15,603 nucleotides of DNA from Chromatiales bacterium (GCA_027021685.1 JALUTW010000092.1:1-15603), one strand, 5' to 3'. Shown: positions 1-7,239, counted from the first letter of the stretch. A program made the numbers and translations. The notes: a model not told the origin generated them from the sequence alone.

Positions 1-640
1 CCTGCTTGAACAGGCTCCAGCCCAGCTTGTACCGGGCCTTCTCGTAGAACGGCGTATCGGGCCCGGCCCGCAGCACGTCGGTGTAGGCCTCGGCCGCGGC
101 CGGGTAGCGCTTCATCACGAACAGGAGCTCGCCGCGGCGGAACTGCACCTCGGTGCGGCGCCGGGTGTCCGGGTACTCGTTGACGAGGCGATCGAGATAG
201 TGCAGGGCGCGGGCGCGCTCGCCGCGCAGGTCGTAGGCCTTGGCCAGCTGGTAGAGGACGTTGTCGTTGCCCTTGTGTCCCGGGTAGTTGGCGAGAAAGC
301 TCTCGTACAGTCGGATGGCGGTGTCCAGCTGGCCGGCTGCCGGTGCCGGGCCGTCGGCGGCCCGGTCCTGTCCCAGCTCCAGCTCCAGGTCGGCCAGGCG
401 GCGCATGGCCTCGCGGTAGTGCTCGTCCTCCGGGGCCTCCTTGAGCAGCCGGCGGTAGCCTTCCACCACCTTGCCCTTGTCCACTTTCACCGGTCGTTCC
501 GGCGGCAGCGTCACCTTGCGCTTGGCCAGGCTGCCCAGGGTGGGTTCGTCGGGCGGCGCGGCGCAGGCGGCACCAAGCAGCAGCGCCGCCAGGGTGGCGG
601 CGCGGGACCAGGACCGGGAGGTGCCGGGACGGGTCACCAT
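1..640 (-). CDS. TPR-repeat envelope protein (C-terminus outside window)
   Basis: This minus-strand frame is open from an ATG at 640 to the window edge, so about 213 N-terminal residues are visible and the C-terminus is missing. The N-terminus has basic residues, a hydrophobic stretch (about residues 14-25) and a cysteine at 26 in the context LLLGAAC. That suggests export, possibly as a lipoprotein, although the lipobox is not perfect. The rest is helical and TPR-like, with pieces such as AIRLYESFLANYP, VLYQLAKAYDLRG, ALHYLDRLVNEYPD and YKLGWSLFKQ, each fitting tandem 34-residue repeats with Ala/Gly/Tyr at helix-packing positions. TPR proteins are scaffolds for protein-protein contacts, here presumably in the periplasm. 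The start codon overlaps the stop of the upstream gene (ATGGTGA, 634-640), so the two are translationally coupled. The specific partner or function cannot be read from this part. Confidence 0.82.
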   Translation of the reverse strand, partial: MVTRPGTSRSWSRAATLAALLLGAACAAPPDEPTLGSLAKRKVTLPPERPVKVDKGKVVEGYRRLLKEAPEDEHYREAMRRLADLELELGQDRAADGPAPAAGQLDTAIRLYESFLANYPGHKGNDNVLYQLAKAYDLRGERARALHYLDRLVNEYPDTRRRTEVQFRRGELLFVMKRYPAAAEAYTDVLRAGPDTPFYEKARYKLGWSLFKQ

Positions 641-1110
641 TCGCGCACTTCGAGACCGGGCCGGCCGTCGCGGGTCCCGATGACGATGCCCACCCGGGTG
701 TGCTCGGGCTGGGCGCCCACGCGCACGGTGCGGCGCTGGGCCAGCGGCAGGCCGTTGTCGTCCAGGGCGGTGAACTCCACCGTGAGCTCGTGCAGGCCGG
801 GGGCCATGTCGCCCCGGTAGAGGCGGTGCACCGCCTCCCGGCGCAGGGCCGCCACCTCGCGCTCGGTGTAGAGGTGGTGGGCCAGCAGCGTGCCGTCGAG
901 CAGCAGGCGCACGCTGTCCAGCCGGATGTCGTCGCCCGGATGCAGGGTGACGTAGACGTTGAGGCGATCCGGCGCCAGTGCCGGATGCGCTTCCTCCAGC
1001 GCCGACAGCTCGGCCTCGATGGCGGCCACATCGGCAGCCTCGTCGCCGGCGGCGGCCGGGCCGAGGCAGGCCAGGAGCAGGAGCAGGCAGGTGCGGCGCA
1101 GGTGGTTCAT
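634..1110 (-). CDS. Small exported protein of unknown function, coupled to TPR gene
   Basis: The product is 158 residues from the ATG at 1110. An upstream in-frame start at 1161 exists, but the ATG at 1110 has GGAAAG just ahead of it and begins directly with a signal sequence (MNHLRRTCLLLLLAC). Cys15 sits in a good lipobox (LLAC). Cleavage after the later AAA at about residue 21 is the alternative, so it is either a lipoprotein or a secreted protein. A short acidic helix (about residues 24-40) is followed by a probable beta-rich domain with LNVYVTLHPGDDIRL, VRLLLDGTLLAHHLY and GLHELTVEFTALDDNG, ending in VGIVIGTRDGRPGLEV. I recognise no named family. Similar small proteins beside envelope TPR genes are sometimes labelled AraC regulators, but no helix-turn-helix is visible here. 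The stop overlaps the start of the TPR gene, so the two products probably act together at the envelope. Confidence 0.75.
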   Translation of the reverse strand: MNHLRRTCLLLLLACLGPAAAGDEAADVAAIEAELSALEEAHPALAPDRLNVYVTLHPGDDIRLDSVRLLLDGTLLAHHLYTEREVAALRREAVHRLYRGDMAPGLHELTVEFTALDDNGLPLAQRRTVRVGAQPEHTRVGIVIGTRDGRPGLEVREW

Positions 1111-1299
1111 GGGGGCTTTCCGGGCTTGACTTTCAAGAACAGGATAGCGTGAACGCTGCATGGATGACCAACCCGGATGCGACCGGCGGGGTACGGGCGG
1201 GACGGGAAGGGAACGGCCGGGGACAATCCACTTCAGCCGCCACCAGCATAGCGCGTGCCGCCCGGGCTGTCTGTTAGGCGGTTCACAGTTTGTCCCGTC

Positions 1300-2274
1300 T
1301 CAGGGCGGGGCCAGGCCGGAGGAATAGTGCACCCGGCCGGCGGCATCGATGATCACGGCCTCGATGCCGGACAGCCGTTCCACCAGGGCCAGCCCGTCGC
1401 GCGGGCCGAGGACGAAGACGGTGGTGGACAGGGCGTCGGTGGTGGTGGCGTCGGGACCGAGGATGGTGACGCTGCGCACCGCCCGGGCCGGACGTCCCGT
1501 GCGCGGGCTGATGATGTGGTGGTAACGCACGCCATCGCGCTCGAAGTAGCGCTCGTAGTCGCCGGAGGTGGAGATGGCGGTGTCCGCCAGGGGCAGCACC
1601 ACGGCACTGGTCCCGGGCGGGCGGCGCGGGTCGCGGATGCCCGTGAGCCACGGCCGGCCGTGGTGGTCGCCCAGGATGCGGGTGTCGCCGCCGGCGCTCA
1701 CCAGGGCCTCGCGCACGCCGCGGGCACGGAGCAGGGCGATGGCGCGGTCCACTGCATGACCCTTGGCGATGCCGCCCAGGTCGATGCGCATGCCGGGCCG
1801 GGCAAAGCGCACGCTGAGGGTCTTCGGGTCCAGGACGAGGCTGCGGTAGTCCACCGCCGGCAGGGCCTGCTTCAGCGCCCTGTCGTCGGGGGCGATGCCC
1901 TGGCGGAAGTTGTACAGGTGGCCCACGCTGGCGTAGGTGATATCGAAGGCCCCGCCGGACAGTCGGGAAATGGCCTGGGCCCGCCGGATGAGGGCGAACA
2001 GTTCCGGGCTCACCGGCACCGGCCGGGTTTCGGCCTCGCGGTTGATCCGCGACAGTTCGCTGCCCGGGCGGAAACTGCTCATGAGGGCGTCCACCCGCCG
2101 CATCTCGGCCAGGACCGCATCGATGGCCTCGCCAGCCGCGGTGGCGTCGGCGTGCCACAGCTCCACCCGCACCGCGGTGCCCATGATGGCGGCCTCGCGC
2201 CGGTACCAGCGGCCGTCGGCGGCGGCCGCCGGGGCCGCCAGGGCCAGGCACAGGATCCAGGACAGCTTGCGCAT
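1300..2274 (-). CDS. apbE: FAD:protein FMN transferase (ApbE family), exported
   Basis: The product is 324 residues from the ATG at 2274. This start gives a clean signal peptide (MRKLSWILCLALAAPAAAA, cleavage near residue 19). An ORF start 16 codons upstream would place non-signal sequence in front. ApbE/Ftp proteins use FAD and Mg2+ to attach FMN covalently to a threonine or serine of target proteins, typically NqrB/NqrC, RnfD/RnfG or related periplasm-facing flavoproteins. Family hallmarks are MGTAVRVELW near the mature N-terminus, FRPGSELSRIN, GGAFDIT, the DLGGIAKGHAVDRA loop, the AGGDTRILG turn, the STSGDYERYF segment, HHIISPRTGRPA, and the C-terminal metal-site region TTDALSTTVFVLG. Length and motif order are normal. 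No target flavoprotein gene lies in the window. It is separated by 189 bp from the next minus-strand gene and is divergent from the Cfa-like gene, so it probably has its own promoter in 2275-2425. Confidence 0.94.
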   Translation of the reverse strand: MRKLSWILCLALAAPAAAADGRWYRREAAIMGTAVRVELWHADATAAGEAIDAVLAEMRRVDALMSSFRPGSELSRINREAETRPVPVSPELFALIRRAQAISRLSGGAFDITYASVGHLYNFRQGIAPDDRALKQALPAVDYRSLVLDPKTLSVRFARPGMRIDLGGIAKGHAVDRAIALLRARGVREALVSAGGDTRILGDHHGRPWLTGIRDPRRPPGTSAVVLPLADTAISTSGDYERYFERDGVRYHHIISPRTGRPARAVRSVTILGPDATTTDALSTTVFVLGPRDGLALVERLSGIEAVIIDAAGRVHYSSGLAPP

Positions 2275-2349
2275 GACGCCATTGTGCCACGTCCGCCGGG
2301 ACCGCGGCCGGAACGCCGCCACGGGCTGTTATCTTCGCGCTGCTTGGCG

Positions 2350-2355
2350 TATATA
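2350..2355 (+). promoter_or_regulatory. AT-rich -10-like box in the apbE/cfa divergent spacer
   Basis: TATATA lies in an otherwise very GC-rich 151-bp spacer between apbE (minus) and the Cfa-like gene (plus). It sits about 70 bp upstream of the Cfa-like start. A poor -35 candidate (TGTTAT at 2327-2332) lies 17 bp upstream. Position and AT content make it the best promoter candidate for the plus-strand operon, but the match is weak, and no separate box for apbE was identified. Confidence 0.35.
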
Positions 2356-2425
2356 TAGGTGGCGAGAGAACGGCCCCGCCGGTCGCGGCGGCACAACAAC
2401 GGACAAGCGACAAGGGGGAGCGGAT

Positions 2426-3715
2426 ATGGGTGTTCGGGAGGAGAAGATGGTTTCCGCGGGTTACGGAAACCGCCTGGGGCTGGCCCCGCCGCCGGCGACG
2501 GCCTCGCGCCACGCCACCGCGGTCGATCGCTGGCTGGCCCGCAGGCTGCTGGAGGCGGTGGGGGAGGCCCCCGTCGCCATGGAGCTGTGGGACGGCACCG
2601 AGGTCACGCTGCCGGGCCGGCGGCCCGAGTACCGGGTCCGCGTCCTCGACCGCCGTGCCCTGTGGAGCCTGCTGCTGGATCCCGAGGTGAACTTCGGCGA
2701 TCTGTTCAGCGCCGGGCGGATCCAGCTCGAAGGCGATCTCGTCTCTTTCATCGAGACCGCCTACACCGCCCTGGAGCGGGCCGGCGGGGGACCCCTGGGC
2801 CGGCCCGGCCGGTTGCTGGGCGGCCGGCGGCGGCGCAACACCCTGCGCGGCTCGCGCGACAACATCCACCACCACTACGACATCGGCAACGACTTCTACG
2901 CCCTGTGGCTGGACTCGGCGCACATGCAGTACACCTGCGCCTACTTCCCGGATCCCGCCCTCTCCCTGGAGGCGGCGCAGGAGGCCAAGCTGCACCACGT
3001 GTGCCGCAAGCTCCAGCTCCGGCCGGGCGAGACGGTGGTGGAGGCCGGCTGCGGCTGGGGCGGGCTGGCCCGGTTCATGGCGCGCCACTACGGGGTGACG
3101 GTGCGGGCCTACAACATCTCCGAGGAGCAGGTGAAGTACGCCCGCGAGCGGGCCCGGGCCGAGGGCCTGGAGGGGCAGGTGGAGTACGTCCTCGACGACT
3201 ACCGCAACATCGAGGGCACCTACGACGTGTTCGTGTCGGTGGGCATGCTGGAACACGTGGGCCCCGAGCACTACCGCGGGCTGGGCGACGTCATCGCCCG
3301 CAGCATGCGTCCCGACGGTCGCGGCCTCATCCACACCATCGGCCGCCGCAGCCCGGCGCCCATGAACGGCTGGATCGAGCGCCGCATCTTCCCCGGCGCC
3401 CATCCCCCCTCGCTGGCCGAGATGATGGAGATCTTCGAGCCCCAGGGCTTCGCGGTGCAGGACGTGGAGAACCTGCGCCTGCACTATGCCCTGACCCTGC
3501 GTCACTGGCTGGACCGCTTCGAGGCCCACGTGGGCGAGGTGCGGGAGATGTTCGACGAGGCCTTCGTGCGCGCCTGGCGCCTGTACCTGGCGGGGTCCAT
3601 CGCCGCCTTCCGCACCAGCCAGCTGCAGCTGTTCCAGGTCCTGTTCACCGGGCCCGAGCGGCACGACCTGCCCTGGTCGCGGGCGCACCTGTACCGCGAG
3701 GGGACGGCGGCGTGA
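2426..3715 (+). CDS. cfa: Cyclopropane-fatty-acid synthase-family SAM methyltransferase
   Basis: The product is 429 residues. The ATG at 2426 is preceded by AAGGGGGAG five bases upstream. A second ATG at 2447, also with a good GGAGGAG site, would remove seven residues. Cfa-type enzymes transfer a SAM methyl to the cis double bond of phospholipid acyl chains, giving cyclopropane or, in relatives, 10-methylene/methyl chains. Landmarks are an N-terminal lipid-binding domain (about 1-130), YDIGNDFYALWLD, QYTC with Cys171, the SAM-binding stretch VVEAGCGWGG (204-213), MLEHVG with Glu276, IHTIG with His303, and Tyr354 in LHYALTL. These correspond to E. coli Cfa bicarbonate-site residues Cys139, Glu239, His266 and Tyr317, from memory, so the active site looks intact. 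It is somewhat longer than E. coli Cfa (382) because of an extended, Arg/Gly-rich region at about 115-140. Its stop overlaps the next gene's start by four bases. Whether the product is cyclopropane or methyl-branched depends on the neighbour and is not decidable from sequence alone. Confidence 0.93.
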   Translation: MGVREEKMVSAGYGNRLGLAPPPATASRHATAVDRWLARRLLEAVGEAPVAMELWDGTEVTLPGRRPEYRVRVLDRRALWSLLLDPEVNFGDLFSAGRIQLEGDLVSFIETAYTALERAGGGPLGRPGRLLGGRRRRNTLRGSRDNIHHHYDIGNDFYALWLDSAHMQYTCAYFPDPALSLEAAQEAKLHHVCRKLQLRPGETVVEAGCGWGGLARFMARHYGVTVRAYNISEEQVKYARERARAEGLEGQVEYVLDDYRNIEGTYDVFVSVGMLEHVGPEHYRGLGDVIARSMRPDGRGLIHTIGRRSPAPMNGWIERRIFPGAHPPSLAEMMEIFEPQGFAVQDVENLRLHYALTLRHWLDRFEAHVGEVREMFDEAFVRAWRLYLAGSIAAFRTSQLQLFQVLFTGPERHDLPWSRAHLYREGTAA

Positions 3716-4839
3716 TCCGCTGCGACGTCCTCATCGTCGGGGGCGGGCCCGCCGGCTCCACCCTGGCCTGGGCCCTGCGCGACTCGGGGCTGTCGGTGCA
3801 CATCCTCGACAAGCGCCGCTTTCCCCGCGACAAGGTCTGCGCCGGCTGGATCACGCCGGCGGTGGTGAGCGCGCTGGCCCTGGACCTGGACGACTACCGC
3901 CGGGAGCGGGTGCTGCAGCCGGTGAGCGGGTTCCGCGTGGGCTGCATGAGCGGGCCCCTGGTGGAGACCCGCTATGACGGCGGCCCGGTGAGCTACGGCA
4001 TTCGCCGCTGCGAGTTCGACCACTACCTGCTCCGGCGCGCGGGCGCGGTGGTCCACGAGGGCGTGGCGTTCAAGGGGGCCGAGCCCGGGGCCGGCGGTAT
4101 CGTGGTCAATGGCGAGTACCACGCCCGCCTGCTGGTGGGCGCCGGCGGCCACTTCTGCCCGGTGGCCCGCTTTCTCGGCAGCCGCCTGGGCCGGAGCGAG
4201 ACGGTGGTGGCGGCCCAGGAGATCGAGTTCCTCATGACCCCGGAGCAGCGTGCCGCCTGCCGGGTGGATCCCGAGCTGCCCGAGCTGTACTTCTGCGACG
4301 ACCTGGGGGGCTACGGCTGGGCGGTGCGCAAGGGCGACTGGCTCAACATCGGCCTCGGGCGCGAGGACAATCACCGCCTGGCCGAGCAGGTGGCGGCGTT
4401 CTGGAACCACCTGCGGGCGCGCGGGCGCATCAGCGGCGAGCCGCCGGCGCGCTTTCACGGCCACGCCTACCTGCTCTACCCCCATGCCCGCCGGCCCCTG
4501 GGGGGGCCGCGCACGCTGCTGGTGGGGGACGCCGCGGGGCTGGCCTACGCCCAGAGCGGCGAGGGCATCCGGCCGGCGGTGGAGTCGGCGCTGCTGGCCG
4601 CCGCCGCCATTCGCGAGGCCGGCGGGGACTTCGGCCCGGCCCTGGTGGAGCGCTACCGGGCGCTGCTCACCGGCCGGCTGGGCCCGCGCCGGCAGCGGGA
4701 CGCCGCGGCCTGGCTGCCGGCCGGGCTCAGGCAGGCCCTGGGCCGGCGCCTGCTGTCCTCGCAGTGGTTCGTGCGCCACCTGGTCATGGACCGCTGGTTC
4801 CTGCACCGCCAGCAGCCCGCCCTGGCCCCGGCCGGCTGA
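3712..4839 (+). CDS. Geranylgeranyl reductase-family FAD-dependent oxidoreductase
   Basis: The product is 375 residues from a GTG at 3712 whose TG is shared with the TGA stop of the methyltransferase gene (GTGA overlap), so translation is coupled. The N-terminus is a Rossmann FAD-binding fold: VLIVGGGPAGSTLAWAL at residues 6-22 with the GxGxxG-type motif at 10-15, then LDKRRFPRDKVCAGWI, typical of the geranylgeranyl reductase/PHBH group. The second FAD motif is LLVGDAAGLAYAQSGEGIRPAVESA (Asp273 in GDAAG). Family members reduce isolated C=C bonds in prenyl or archaeal lipid chains or hydroxylate aromatics. The tight fusion with a Cfa-like gene makes an acyl-chain or prenyl-lipid substrate at the membrane likely. 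No signal peptide or clear transmembrane helix is visible. An alternative is a quinone- or pigment-modifying monooxygenase. The fold is secure; the substrate is inferred. Confidence 0.88.
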   Translation: MIRCDVLIVGGGPAGSTLAWALRDSGLSVHILDKRRFPRDKVCAGWITPAVVSALALDLDDYRRERVLQPVSGFRVGCMSGPLVETRYDGGPVSYGIRRCEFDHYLLRRAGAVVHEGVAFKGAEPGAGGIVVNGEYHARLLVGAGGHFCPVARFLGSRLGRSETVVAAQEIEFLMTPEQRAACRVDPELPELYFCDDLGGYGWAVRKGDWLNIGLGREDNHRLAEQVAAFWNHLRARGRISGEPPARFHGHAYLLYPHARRPLGGPRTLLVGDAAGLAYAQSGEGIRPAVESALLAAAAIREAGGDFGPALVERYRALLTGRLGPRRQRDAAAWLPAGLRQALGRRLLSSQWFVRHLVMDRWFLHRQQPALAPAG

Positions 4840-4883
4840 CGCGCCGCGGCCGGGATCGCCGTGGCAAGTAATTGATTTGGCTT

Positions 4884-4907
4884 GAGGGATGTCCCTCCCG
4901 AGGGATG
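4884..4907. repeat. Three alternating GAGGGA/TCCCTC arms upstream of the diguanylate cyclase gene
   Basis: The 164-bp spacer 4840-5003 contains GAGGGA (4884-4889), TCCCTC (4892-4897) and GAGGGA (4900-4905), so the arm is repeated directly at 16-bp spacing and also inverted. It can fold as a short hairpin with stem TCCCT/AGGGA and loop CCCG, followed by GCCGTTTT. That would serve as a weak terminator for the flavoprotein gene. It could equally be an operator or RNA element for the downstream cyclase, because a -10-like TAGAAT follows at 4928-4933. The repeat is certain; the role is not. Confidence 0.45.
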
Positions 4908-5003
4908 CCGTTTTCCGCCGTACGGGTTAGAATTCAGCCACCATTTGTGGGGGGCCTCCGGCGTGGGGCCGCAACCTGACTCGACCACGGGGGCAGACGC
5001 GCC

Positions 5004-6113
5004 ATGAACAACTCCGCCAAGCGCGTCGCACGGAAAGCAGCCGACCGCCGCCAGCCCGCCGGCACCGCCGCGTCCCCGTCCGCGCCGGACTGGGTGGTGC
5101 CGTCCTGGCCCGAGCAGCGGCTGCAGTTCCTCACCCGCTACCTGTTCGGCATCCTCGGCGTCATCTATTTCAACCTGGTCTTCGAGTACAACTCGCCCTG
5201 GCTCAGCCTGGGCCAGCTCAACATCCTGCTGGGGCTGTACTTCCTCTGGCTCACGGTGTCCTTCGTTCACGCCTATTTCCAGCGGGCGTCGAGGCTGCGC
5301 GTGCGGCTGACCATGTGGGTGGACATCGTCATGATCTCGGTGGCGCTGGTCAACGATCCCTTCACCGTGCCGCTGGTGTCGCTGGTCTACATCGTGGTGG
5401 TGCTGGGCAACGGCATGCGCTACGGCATGCGCCTGTTCTCCGAGGCCCTGGTGGGCAGCCTGCTGGCCGCCATGGTGGCCCTGAGCCTGCGCTATTCCGG
5501 ATCGGTCTACGAGCTCACGCCGGGCGTGGTGTTTCTCAACATCTTCGGTGCCATCATCCTGCTCTATGCCTACGTCCTCATGAGCCGGGTGGATGCCACC
5601 CGGCGCATGATGGAACACTCCAGCCGGGTGGATCCCCTCACCGGGCTCATGAACCGCAACGCGCTGGAGGAGACCGCCGATGCGTTGCTGCGCGAGGCGG
5701 CCGAGACGGGGCGGCCGGTGGCGGTGCTGTTCGCCGACCTCGACCGGTTCAAGGCAGTCAACGACACCTTCGGCCACAACGAGGGGGACCGGGTGCTGCG
5801 CGAGGTGGCGGCCATCATCCGCAATGCGGTGCGCGACGGTGACGCCGCGGCCCGCTACGGGGGTGACGAGTTCGTGCTCCTGCTGCGGGGCACCTCGCGC
5901 GAGGAGGCCCGGCCGGTGGCGCGGCGCATCCAGCGCGAACTCACCCGCTGGGCCGAGGACAACGCCCTGGACATCGGCGTGAGCATCGGCATCGGCGAGG
6001 CCCCGGCCCACGGGGCCAGCCTGCCGGTGCTGCTGGACCGCGTGGACCGCGCCCTCTACCGCTGCAAGCTGACCGAAGGTGGCACGCTCAACCTGGCCAT
6101 GCTGGAAGACTGA
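5004..6113 (+). CDS. Membrane-anchored diguanylate cyclase (GGDEF)
   Basis: The product is 369 residues from the ATG at 5004, with a GGGGGCAG stretch upstream. It makes cyclic di-GMP from two GTP, the second messenger for motility/biofilm switching. A charged, proline-rich N-terminal tail (about 1-35) precedes about six hydrophobic segments between residues 45 and 195 (FGILGVIYFNLVF, LNILLGLYFLWLTVSFV, MWVDIVMISVALV, PLVSLVYIVVVLG, SLLAAMVALSL, FGAIILLYAYVLM). The cytoplasmic GGDEF domain starts at DPLTGLMNRNAL. The active-site signature is an intact GGDEF at 286-290. An allosteric c-di-GMP inhibition site RxxD (Arg277/Asp280) lies exactly five residues upstream, so product inhibition is expected. 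DLDRFKAVNDTFGH is the usual GTP/Mg region. No EAL or PAS domain is present. The six-TM sensor does not match a named MASE type that I can assign, so the signal is unknown. The next gene overlaps its 3' end by up to 35 bp. Confidence 0.95.
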   Translation: MNNSAKRVARKAADRRQPAGTAASPSAPDWVVPSWPEQRLQFLTRYLFGILGVIYFNLVFEYNSPWLSLGQLNILLGLYFLWLTVSFVHAYFQRASRLRVRLTMWVDIVMISVALVNDPFTVPLVSLVYIVVVLGNGMRYGMRLFSEALVGSLLAAMVALSLRYSGSVYELTPGVVFLNIFGAIILLYAYVLMSRVDATRRMMEHSSRVDPLTGLMNRNALEETADALLREAAETGRPVAVLFADLDRFKAVNDTFGHNEGDRVLREVAAIIRNAVRDGDAAARYGGDEFVLLLRGTSREEARPVARRIQRELTRWAEDNALDIGVSIGIGEAPAHGASLPVLLDRVDRALYRCKLTEGGTLNLAMLED

Positions 6114-6591
6114 GGCCGCCGGCACCCTGGTGCTGCTGGCGGCGCTGGCGGCCGCCTGCTCGCCGCCGTCCGACGAGGAGATCATCCGGGAACGCCTGGC
6201 CGCCATGGCCGCGGCGGCGCGCGACAAGAACGTGCTGGGCGTGCGCCGCTATCTCGCCCCCCGTTTCACCGCCCGCCACGGGCGGCTGGCGGTGGACGTC
6301 AACCGCCTGCTCCTGGCCTGGTTCCACCGCCACGAGGTGGTGGAGGCGCGGGTGTTCAACGTCCAGGTGGAGGTGGAGGGTGACGGCGCCCGGGTCCGCT
6401 TCCAGGCCGTGGCCGGCGGCGGGCCGGGCCTGCTTCCGGAACGGCTGGAGCTGTTCGACGTGGACAGCCGCTGGCGCCGCGATCCCCGCGACGGCTGGCT
6501 CATGACCGCGGCCGCGGGCTGGCGCCTGGAACTGGATACCGAGGCCCTGCCGGCCCCGCTGCTCAAATTGCTGGAACGGGCCGCGGTTTGA
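6079..6591 (+). CDS. Putative lipoprotein with NTF2-like C-terminal domain
   Basis: The product is 170 residues if it starts at the GTG at 6079, inside the end of the cyclase gene. The start is uncertain: there is no convincing Shine-Dalgarno site, and a GTG at 6130 would leave no basic n-region. With the upstream start, residues 1-27 read as a lipoprotein signal (R3 and K10, then GTLVLLAALAAAC), with Cys27 as the lipidation site and SPPSDEE following. The mature part begins with a helix IIRERLAAMAAAARDKN and continues into mixed alpha/beta sequence (FTARHG, VFNVQVEVEGDGARVRFQAVAGGG, LFDVDSRWRRDPRDGWLMTAAAGWRLEL). This resembles the cone-shaped NTF2/SnoaL-like fold of small periplasmic proteins. 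Overlap with the cyclase gene implies co-expression. A role in the signal sensed by the cyclase is possible but speculative. No catalytic motif is recognisable. Confidence 0.68.
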   Translation: MARSTWPCWKTEAAGTLVLLAALAAACSPPSDEEIIRERLAAMAAAARDKNVLGVRRYLAPRFTARHGRLAVDVNRLLLAWFHRHEVVEARVFNVQVEVEGDGARVRFQAVAGGGPGLLPERLELFDVDSRWRRDPRDGWLMTAAAGWRLELDTEALPAPLLKLLERAAV

Positions 6592-6740
6592 AGTGCAGCA
6601 TCGACCCCCTTGCCTTGGAGTGCACCGTGGCCGGCCTCGAGACCTTGCCGGATGGAAGGCAGTCGCGATTGTATCTTTGCCGGTTGCGCGGGCGCCAGAG
6701 TGCCAATTGTCACACTACAGGCTGTGGCCCGGACTCAAAG

Positions 6741-6768
6741 TGCCTGCCACGCCCTGAACTGGCAGGCA
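6741..6768. terminator. Perfect 8-bp inverted repeat between convergent genes
   Basis: TGCCTGCC (6741-6748) and GGCAGGCA (6761-6768) form a perfect 8-bp stem with a 12-nt loop, in the spacer where the putative lipoprotein gene (plus) and the HxlR gene (minus) converge. Location favours a bidirectional terminator. The flanking T-runs are poor (GTGTTT on the plus side, CTTTG on the minus side), so intrinsic termination would be weak. The remainder of 6592-6792 shows no gene. Confidence 0.4.
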
Positions 6769-6792
6769 TCGCGGTGTTTCCAAGCAGGGCAG

Positions 6793-7212
6793 TCAGCACA
6801 CCTCCTGTTTTGCCCTGATATGTGACCGCTGCGGGTGCTGCCCTGGCCGATCATCATCGGGCCGGATATCACCATGTTCTGCGGTTTGGCGGTCCTGACG
6901 GTCTTGGCCCCATTGGGCGAGCAGGTCGAGAATGGGGATAAGGCTGGAGCCTTCCTCGGACAGGCGGTACTCGACCTTGGGTGGAACCTGCGGGTACGCC
7001 CGGCGTATCACCAGGCCATCCTTTTCCAGTTGCCGTAGTTGTCGCGCGAGCACGCGCTCGCTCAGGCCGGGAAACGCGCGCAGCAACGCCCCAAACCGCT
7101 GCGGGCCATGGTATCTCAGACGTGCAAGCAGCAATATTTTCCACTTGCCTCCGATCATTTTGACTGCGGTTTCAACCGGGCATTTGCCCGGCGAGTCAGG
7201 GAGAGAATTCAT
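6793..7212 (-). CDS. HxlR/DUF24-family winged-helix transcriptional regulator
   Basis: The product is 139 residues from the ATG at 7212. A longer frame from a GTG at 7269 would place the operator-like repeat inside the coding sequence, so the shorter start is preferred. HxlR proteins are dimeric winged-helix regulators, and several (YodB, CatR, HypR, QorR) sense quinones or electrophiles through a conserved N-terminal cysteine. That residue is present: Cys11 in GKCPVETAVKMIGGKWKILLL, followed by the recognition-helix segment RFGALLRAFPGLSERVLARQLRQLEKDGLV and the wing VPPKVEYRLSEEGSSL. The C-terminal tail (about residues 105-139) is hydrophilic, rich in Asp/Arg/Gln/His, and ends in EVC, so a second thiol is available. 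It is divergent from an NmrA-like gene with operator candidates between them, the usual layout for a repressor of itself and its neighbour. Family call is firm; the inducer is inferred. Confidence 0.93.
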   Translation of the reverse strand: MNSLPDSPGKCPVETAVKMIGGKWKILLLARLRYHGPQRFGALLRAFPGLSERVLARQLRQLEKDGLVIRRAYPQVPPKVEYRLSEEGSSLIPILDLLAQWGQDRQDRQTAEHGDIRPDDDRPGQHPQRSHIRAKQEVC

Positions 7213-7215
7213 CGT

Positions 7216-7239
7216 GATACTTACCCTTTTGTCAGTATC
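7216..7239. promoter_or_regulatory. Operator-like inverted repeat for the HxlR regulator
   Basis: GATACTTAC (7216-7224) and GTCAGTATC (7231-7239) are 9-bp inverted arms with one mismatch and a 6-bp T-rich spacer. The dyad is 24 bp, the size and style of HxlR/QorR-type sites as I remember them. It begins 4 bp upstream of the regulator's ATG and covers its ribosome-binding region (AAGGG on the minus strand), so binding would block the regulator's own expression. The divergent gene starts 80 bp away. Confidence 0.65.

Noticed and set aside
1283..3688. 801-codon open frame on the minus strand opposite the Cfa-like gene and part of apbE
   Set aside because: It is low-complexity His/Gly/Val/Pro-rich translation produced by high GC on the strand opposite real genes. 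The intact Cfa and ApbE motifs lie in other frames.
2359..3711. Upstream extension of the flavoprotein frame through the whole Cfa-like gene, as if a fusion
   Set aside because: The frame is open only because of high GC; its translation there is Gly/Arg/Pro-rich nonsense, while the FAD motif begins right after the GTG at 3712.
4653..6227. 524-codon minus-strand open frame opposite the diguanylate cyclase
   Set aside because: High-GC shadow; the plus strand has an intact GGDEF domain with I-site and membrane segments.
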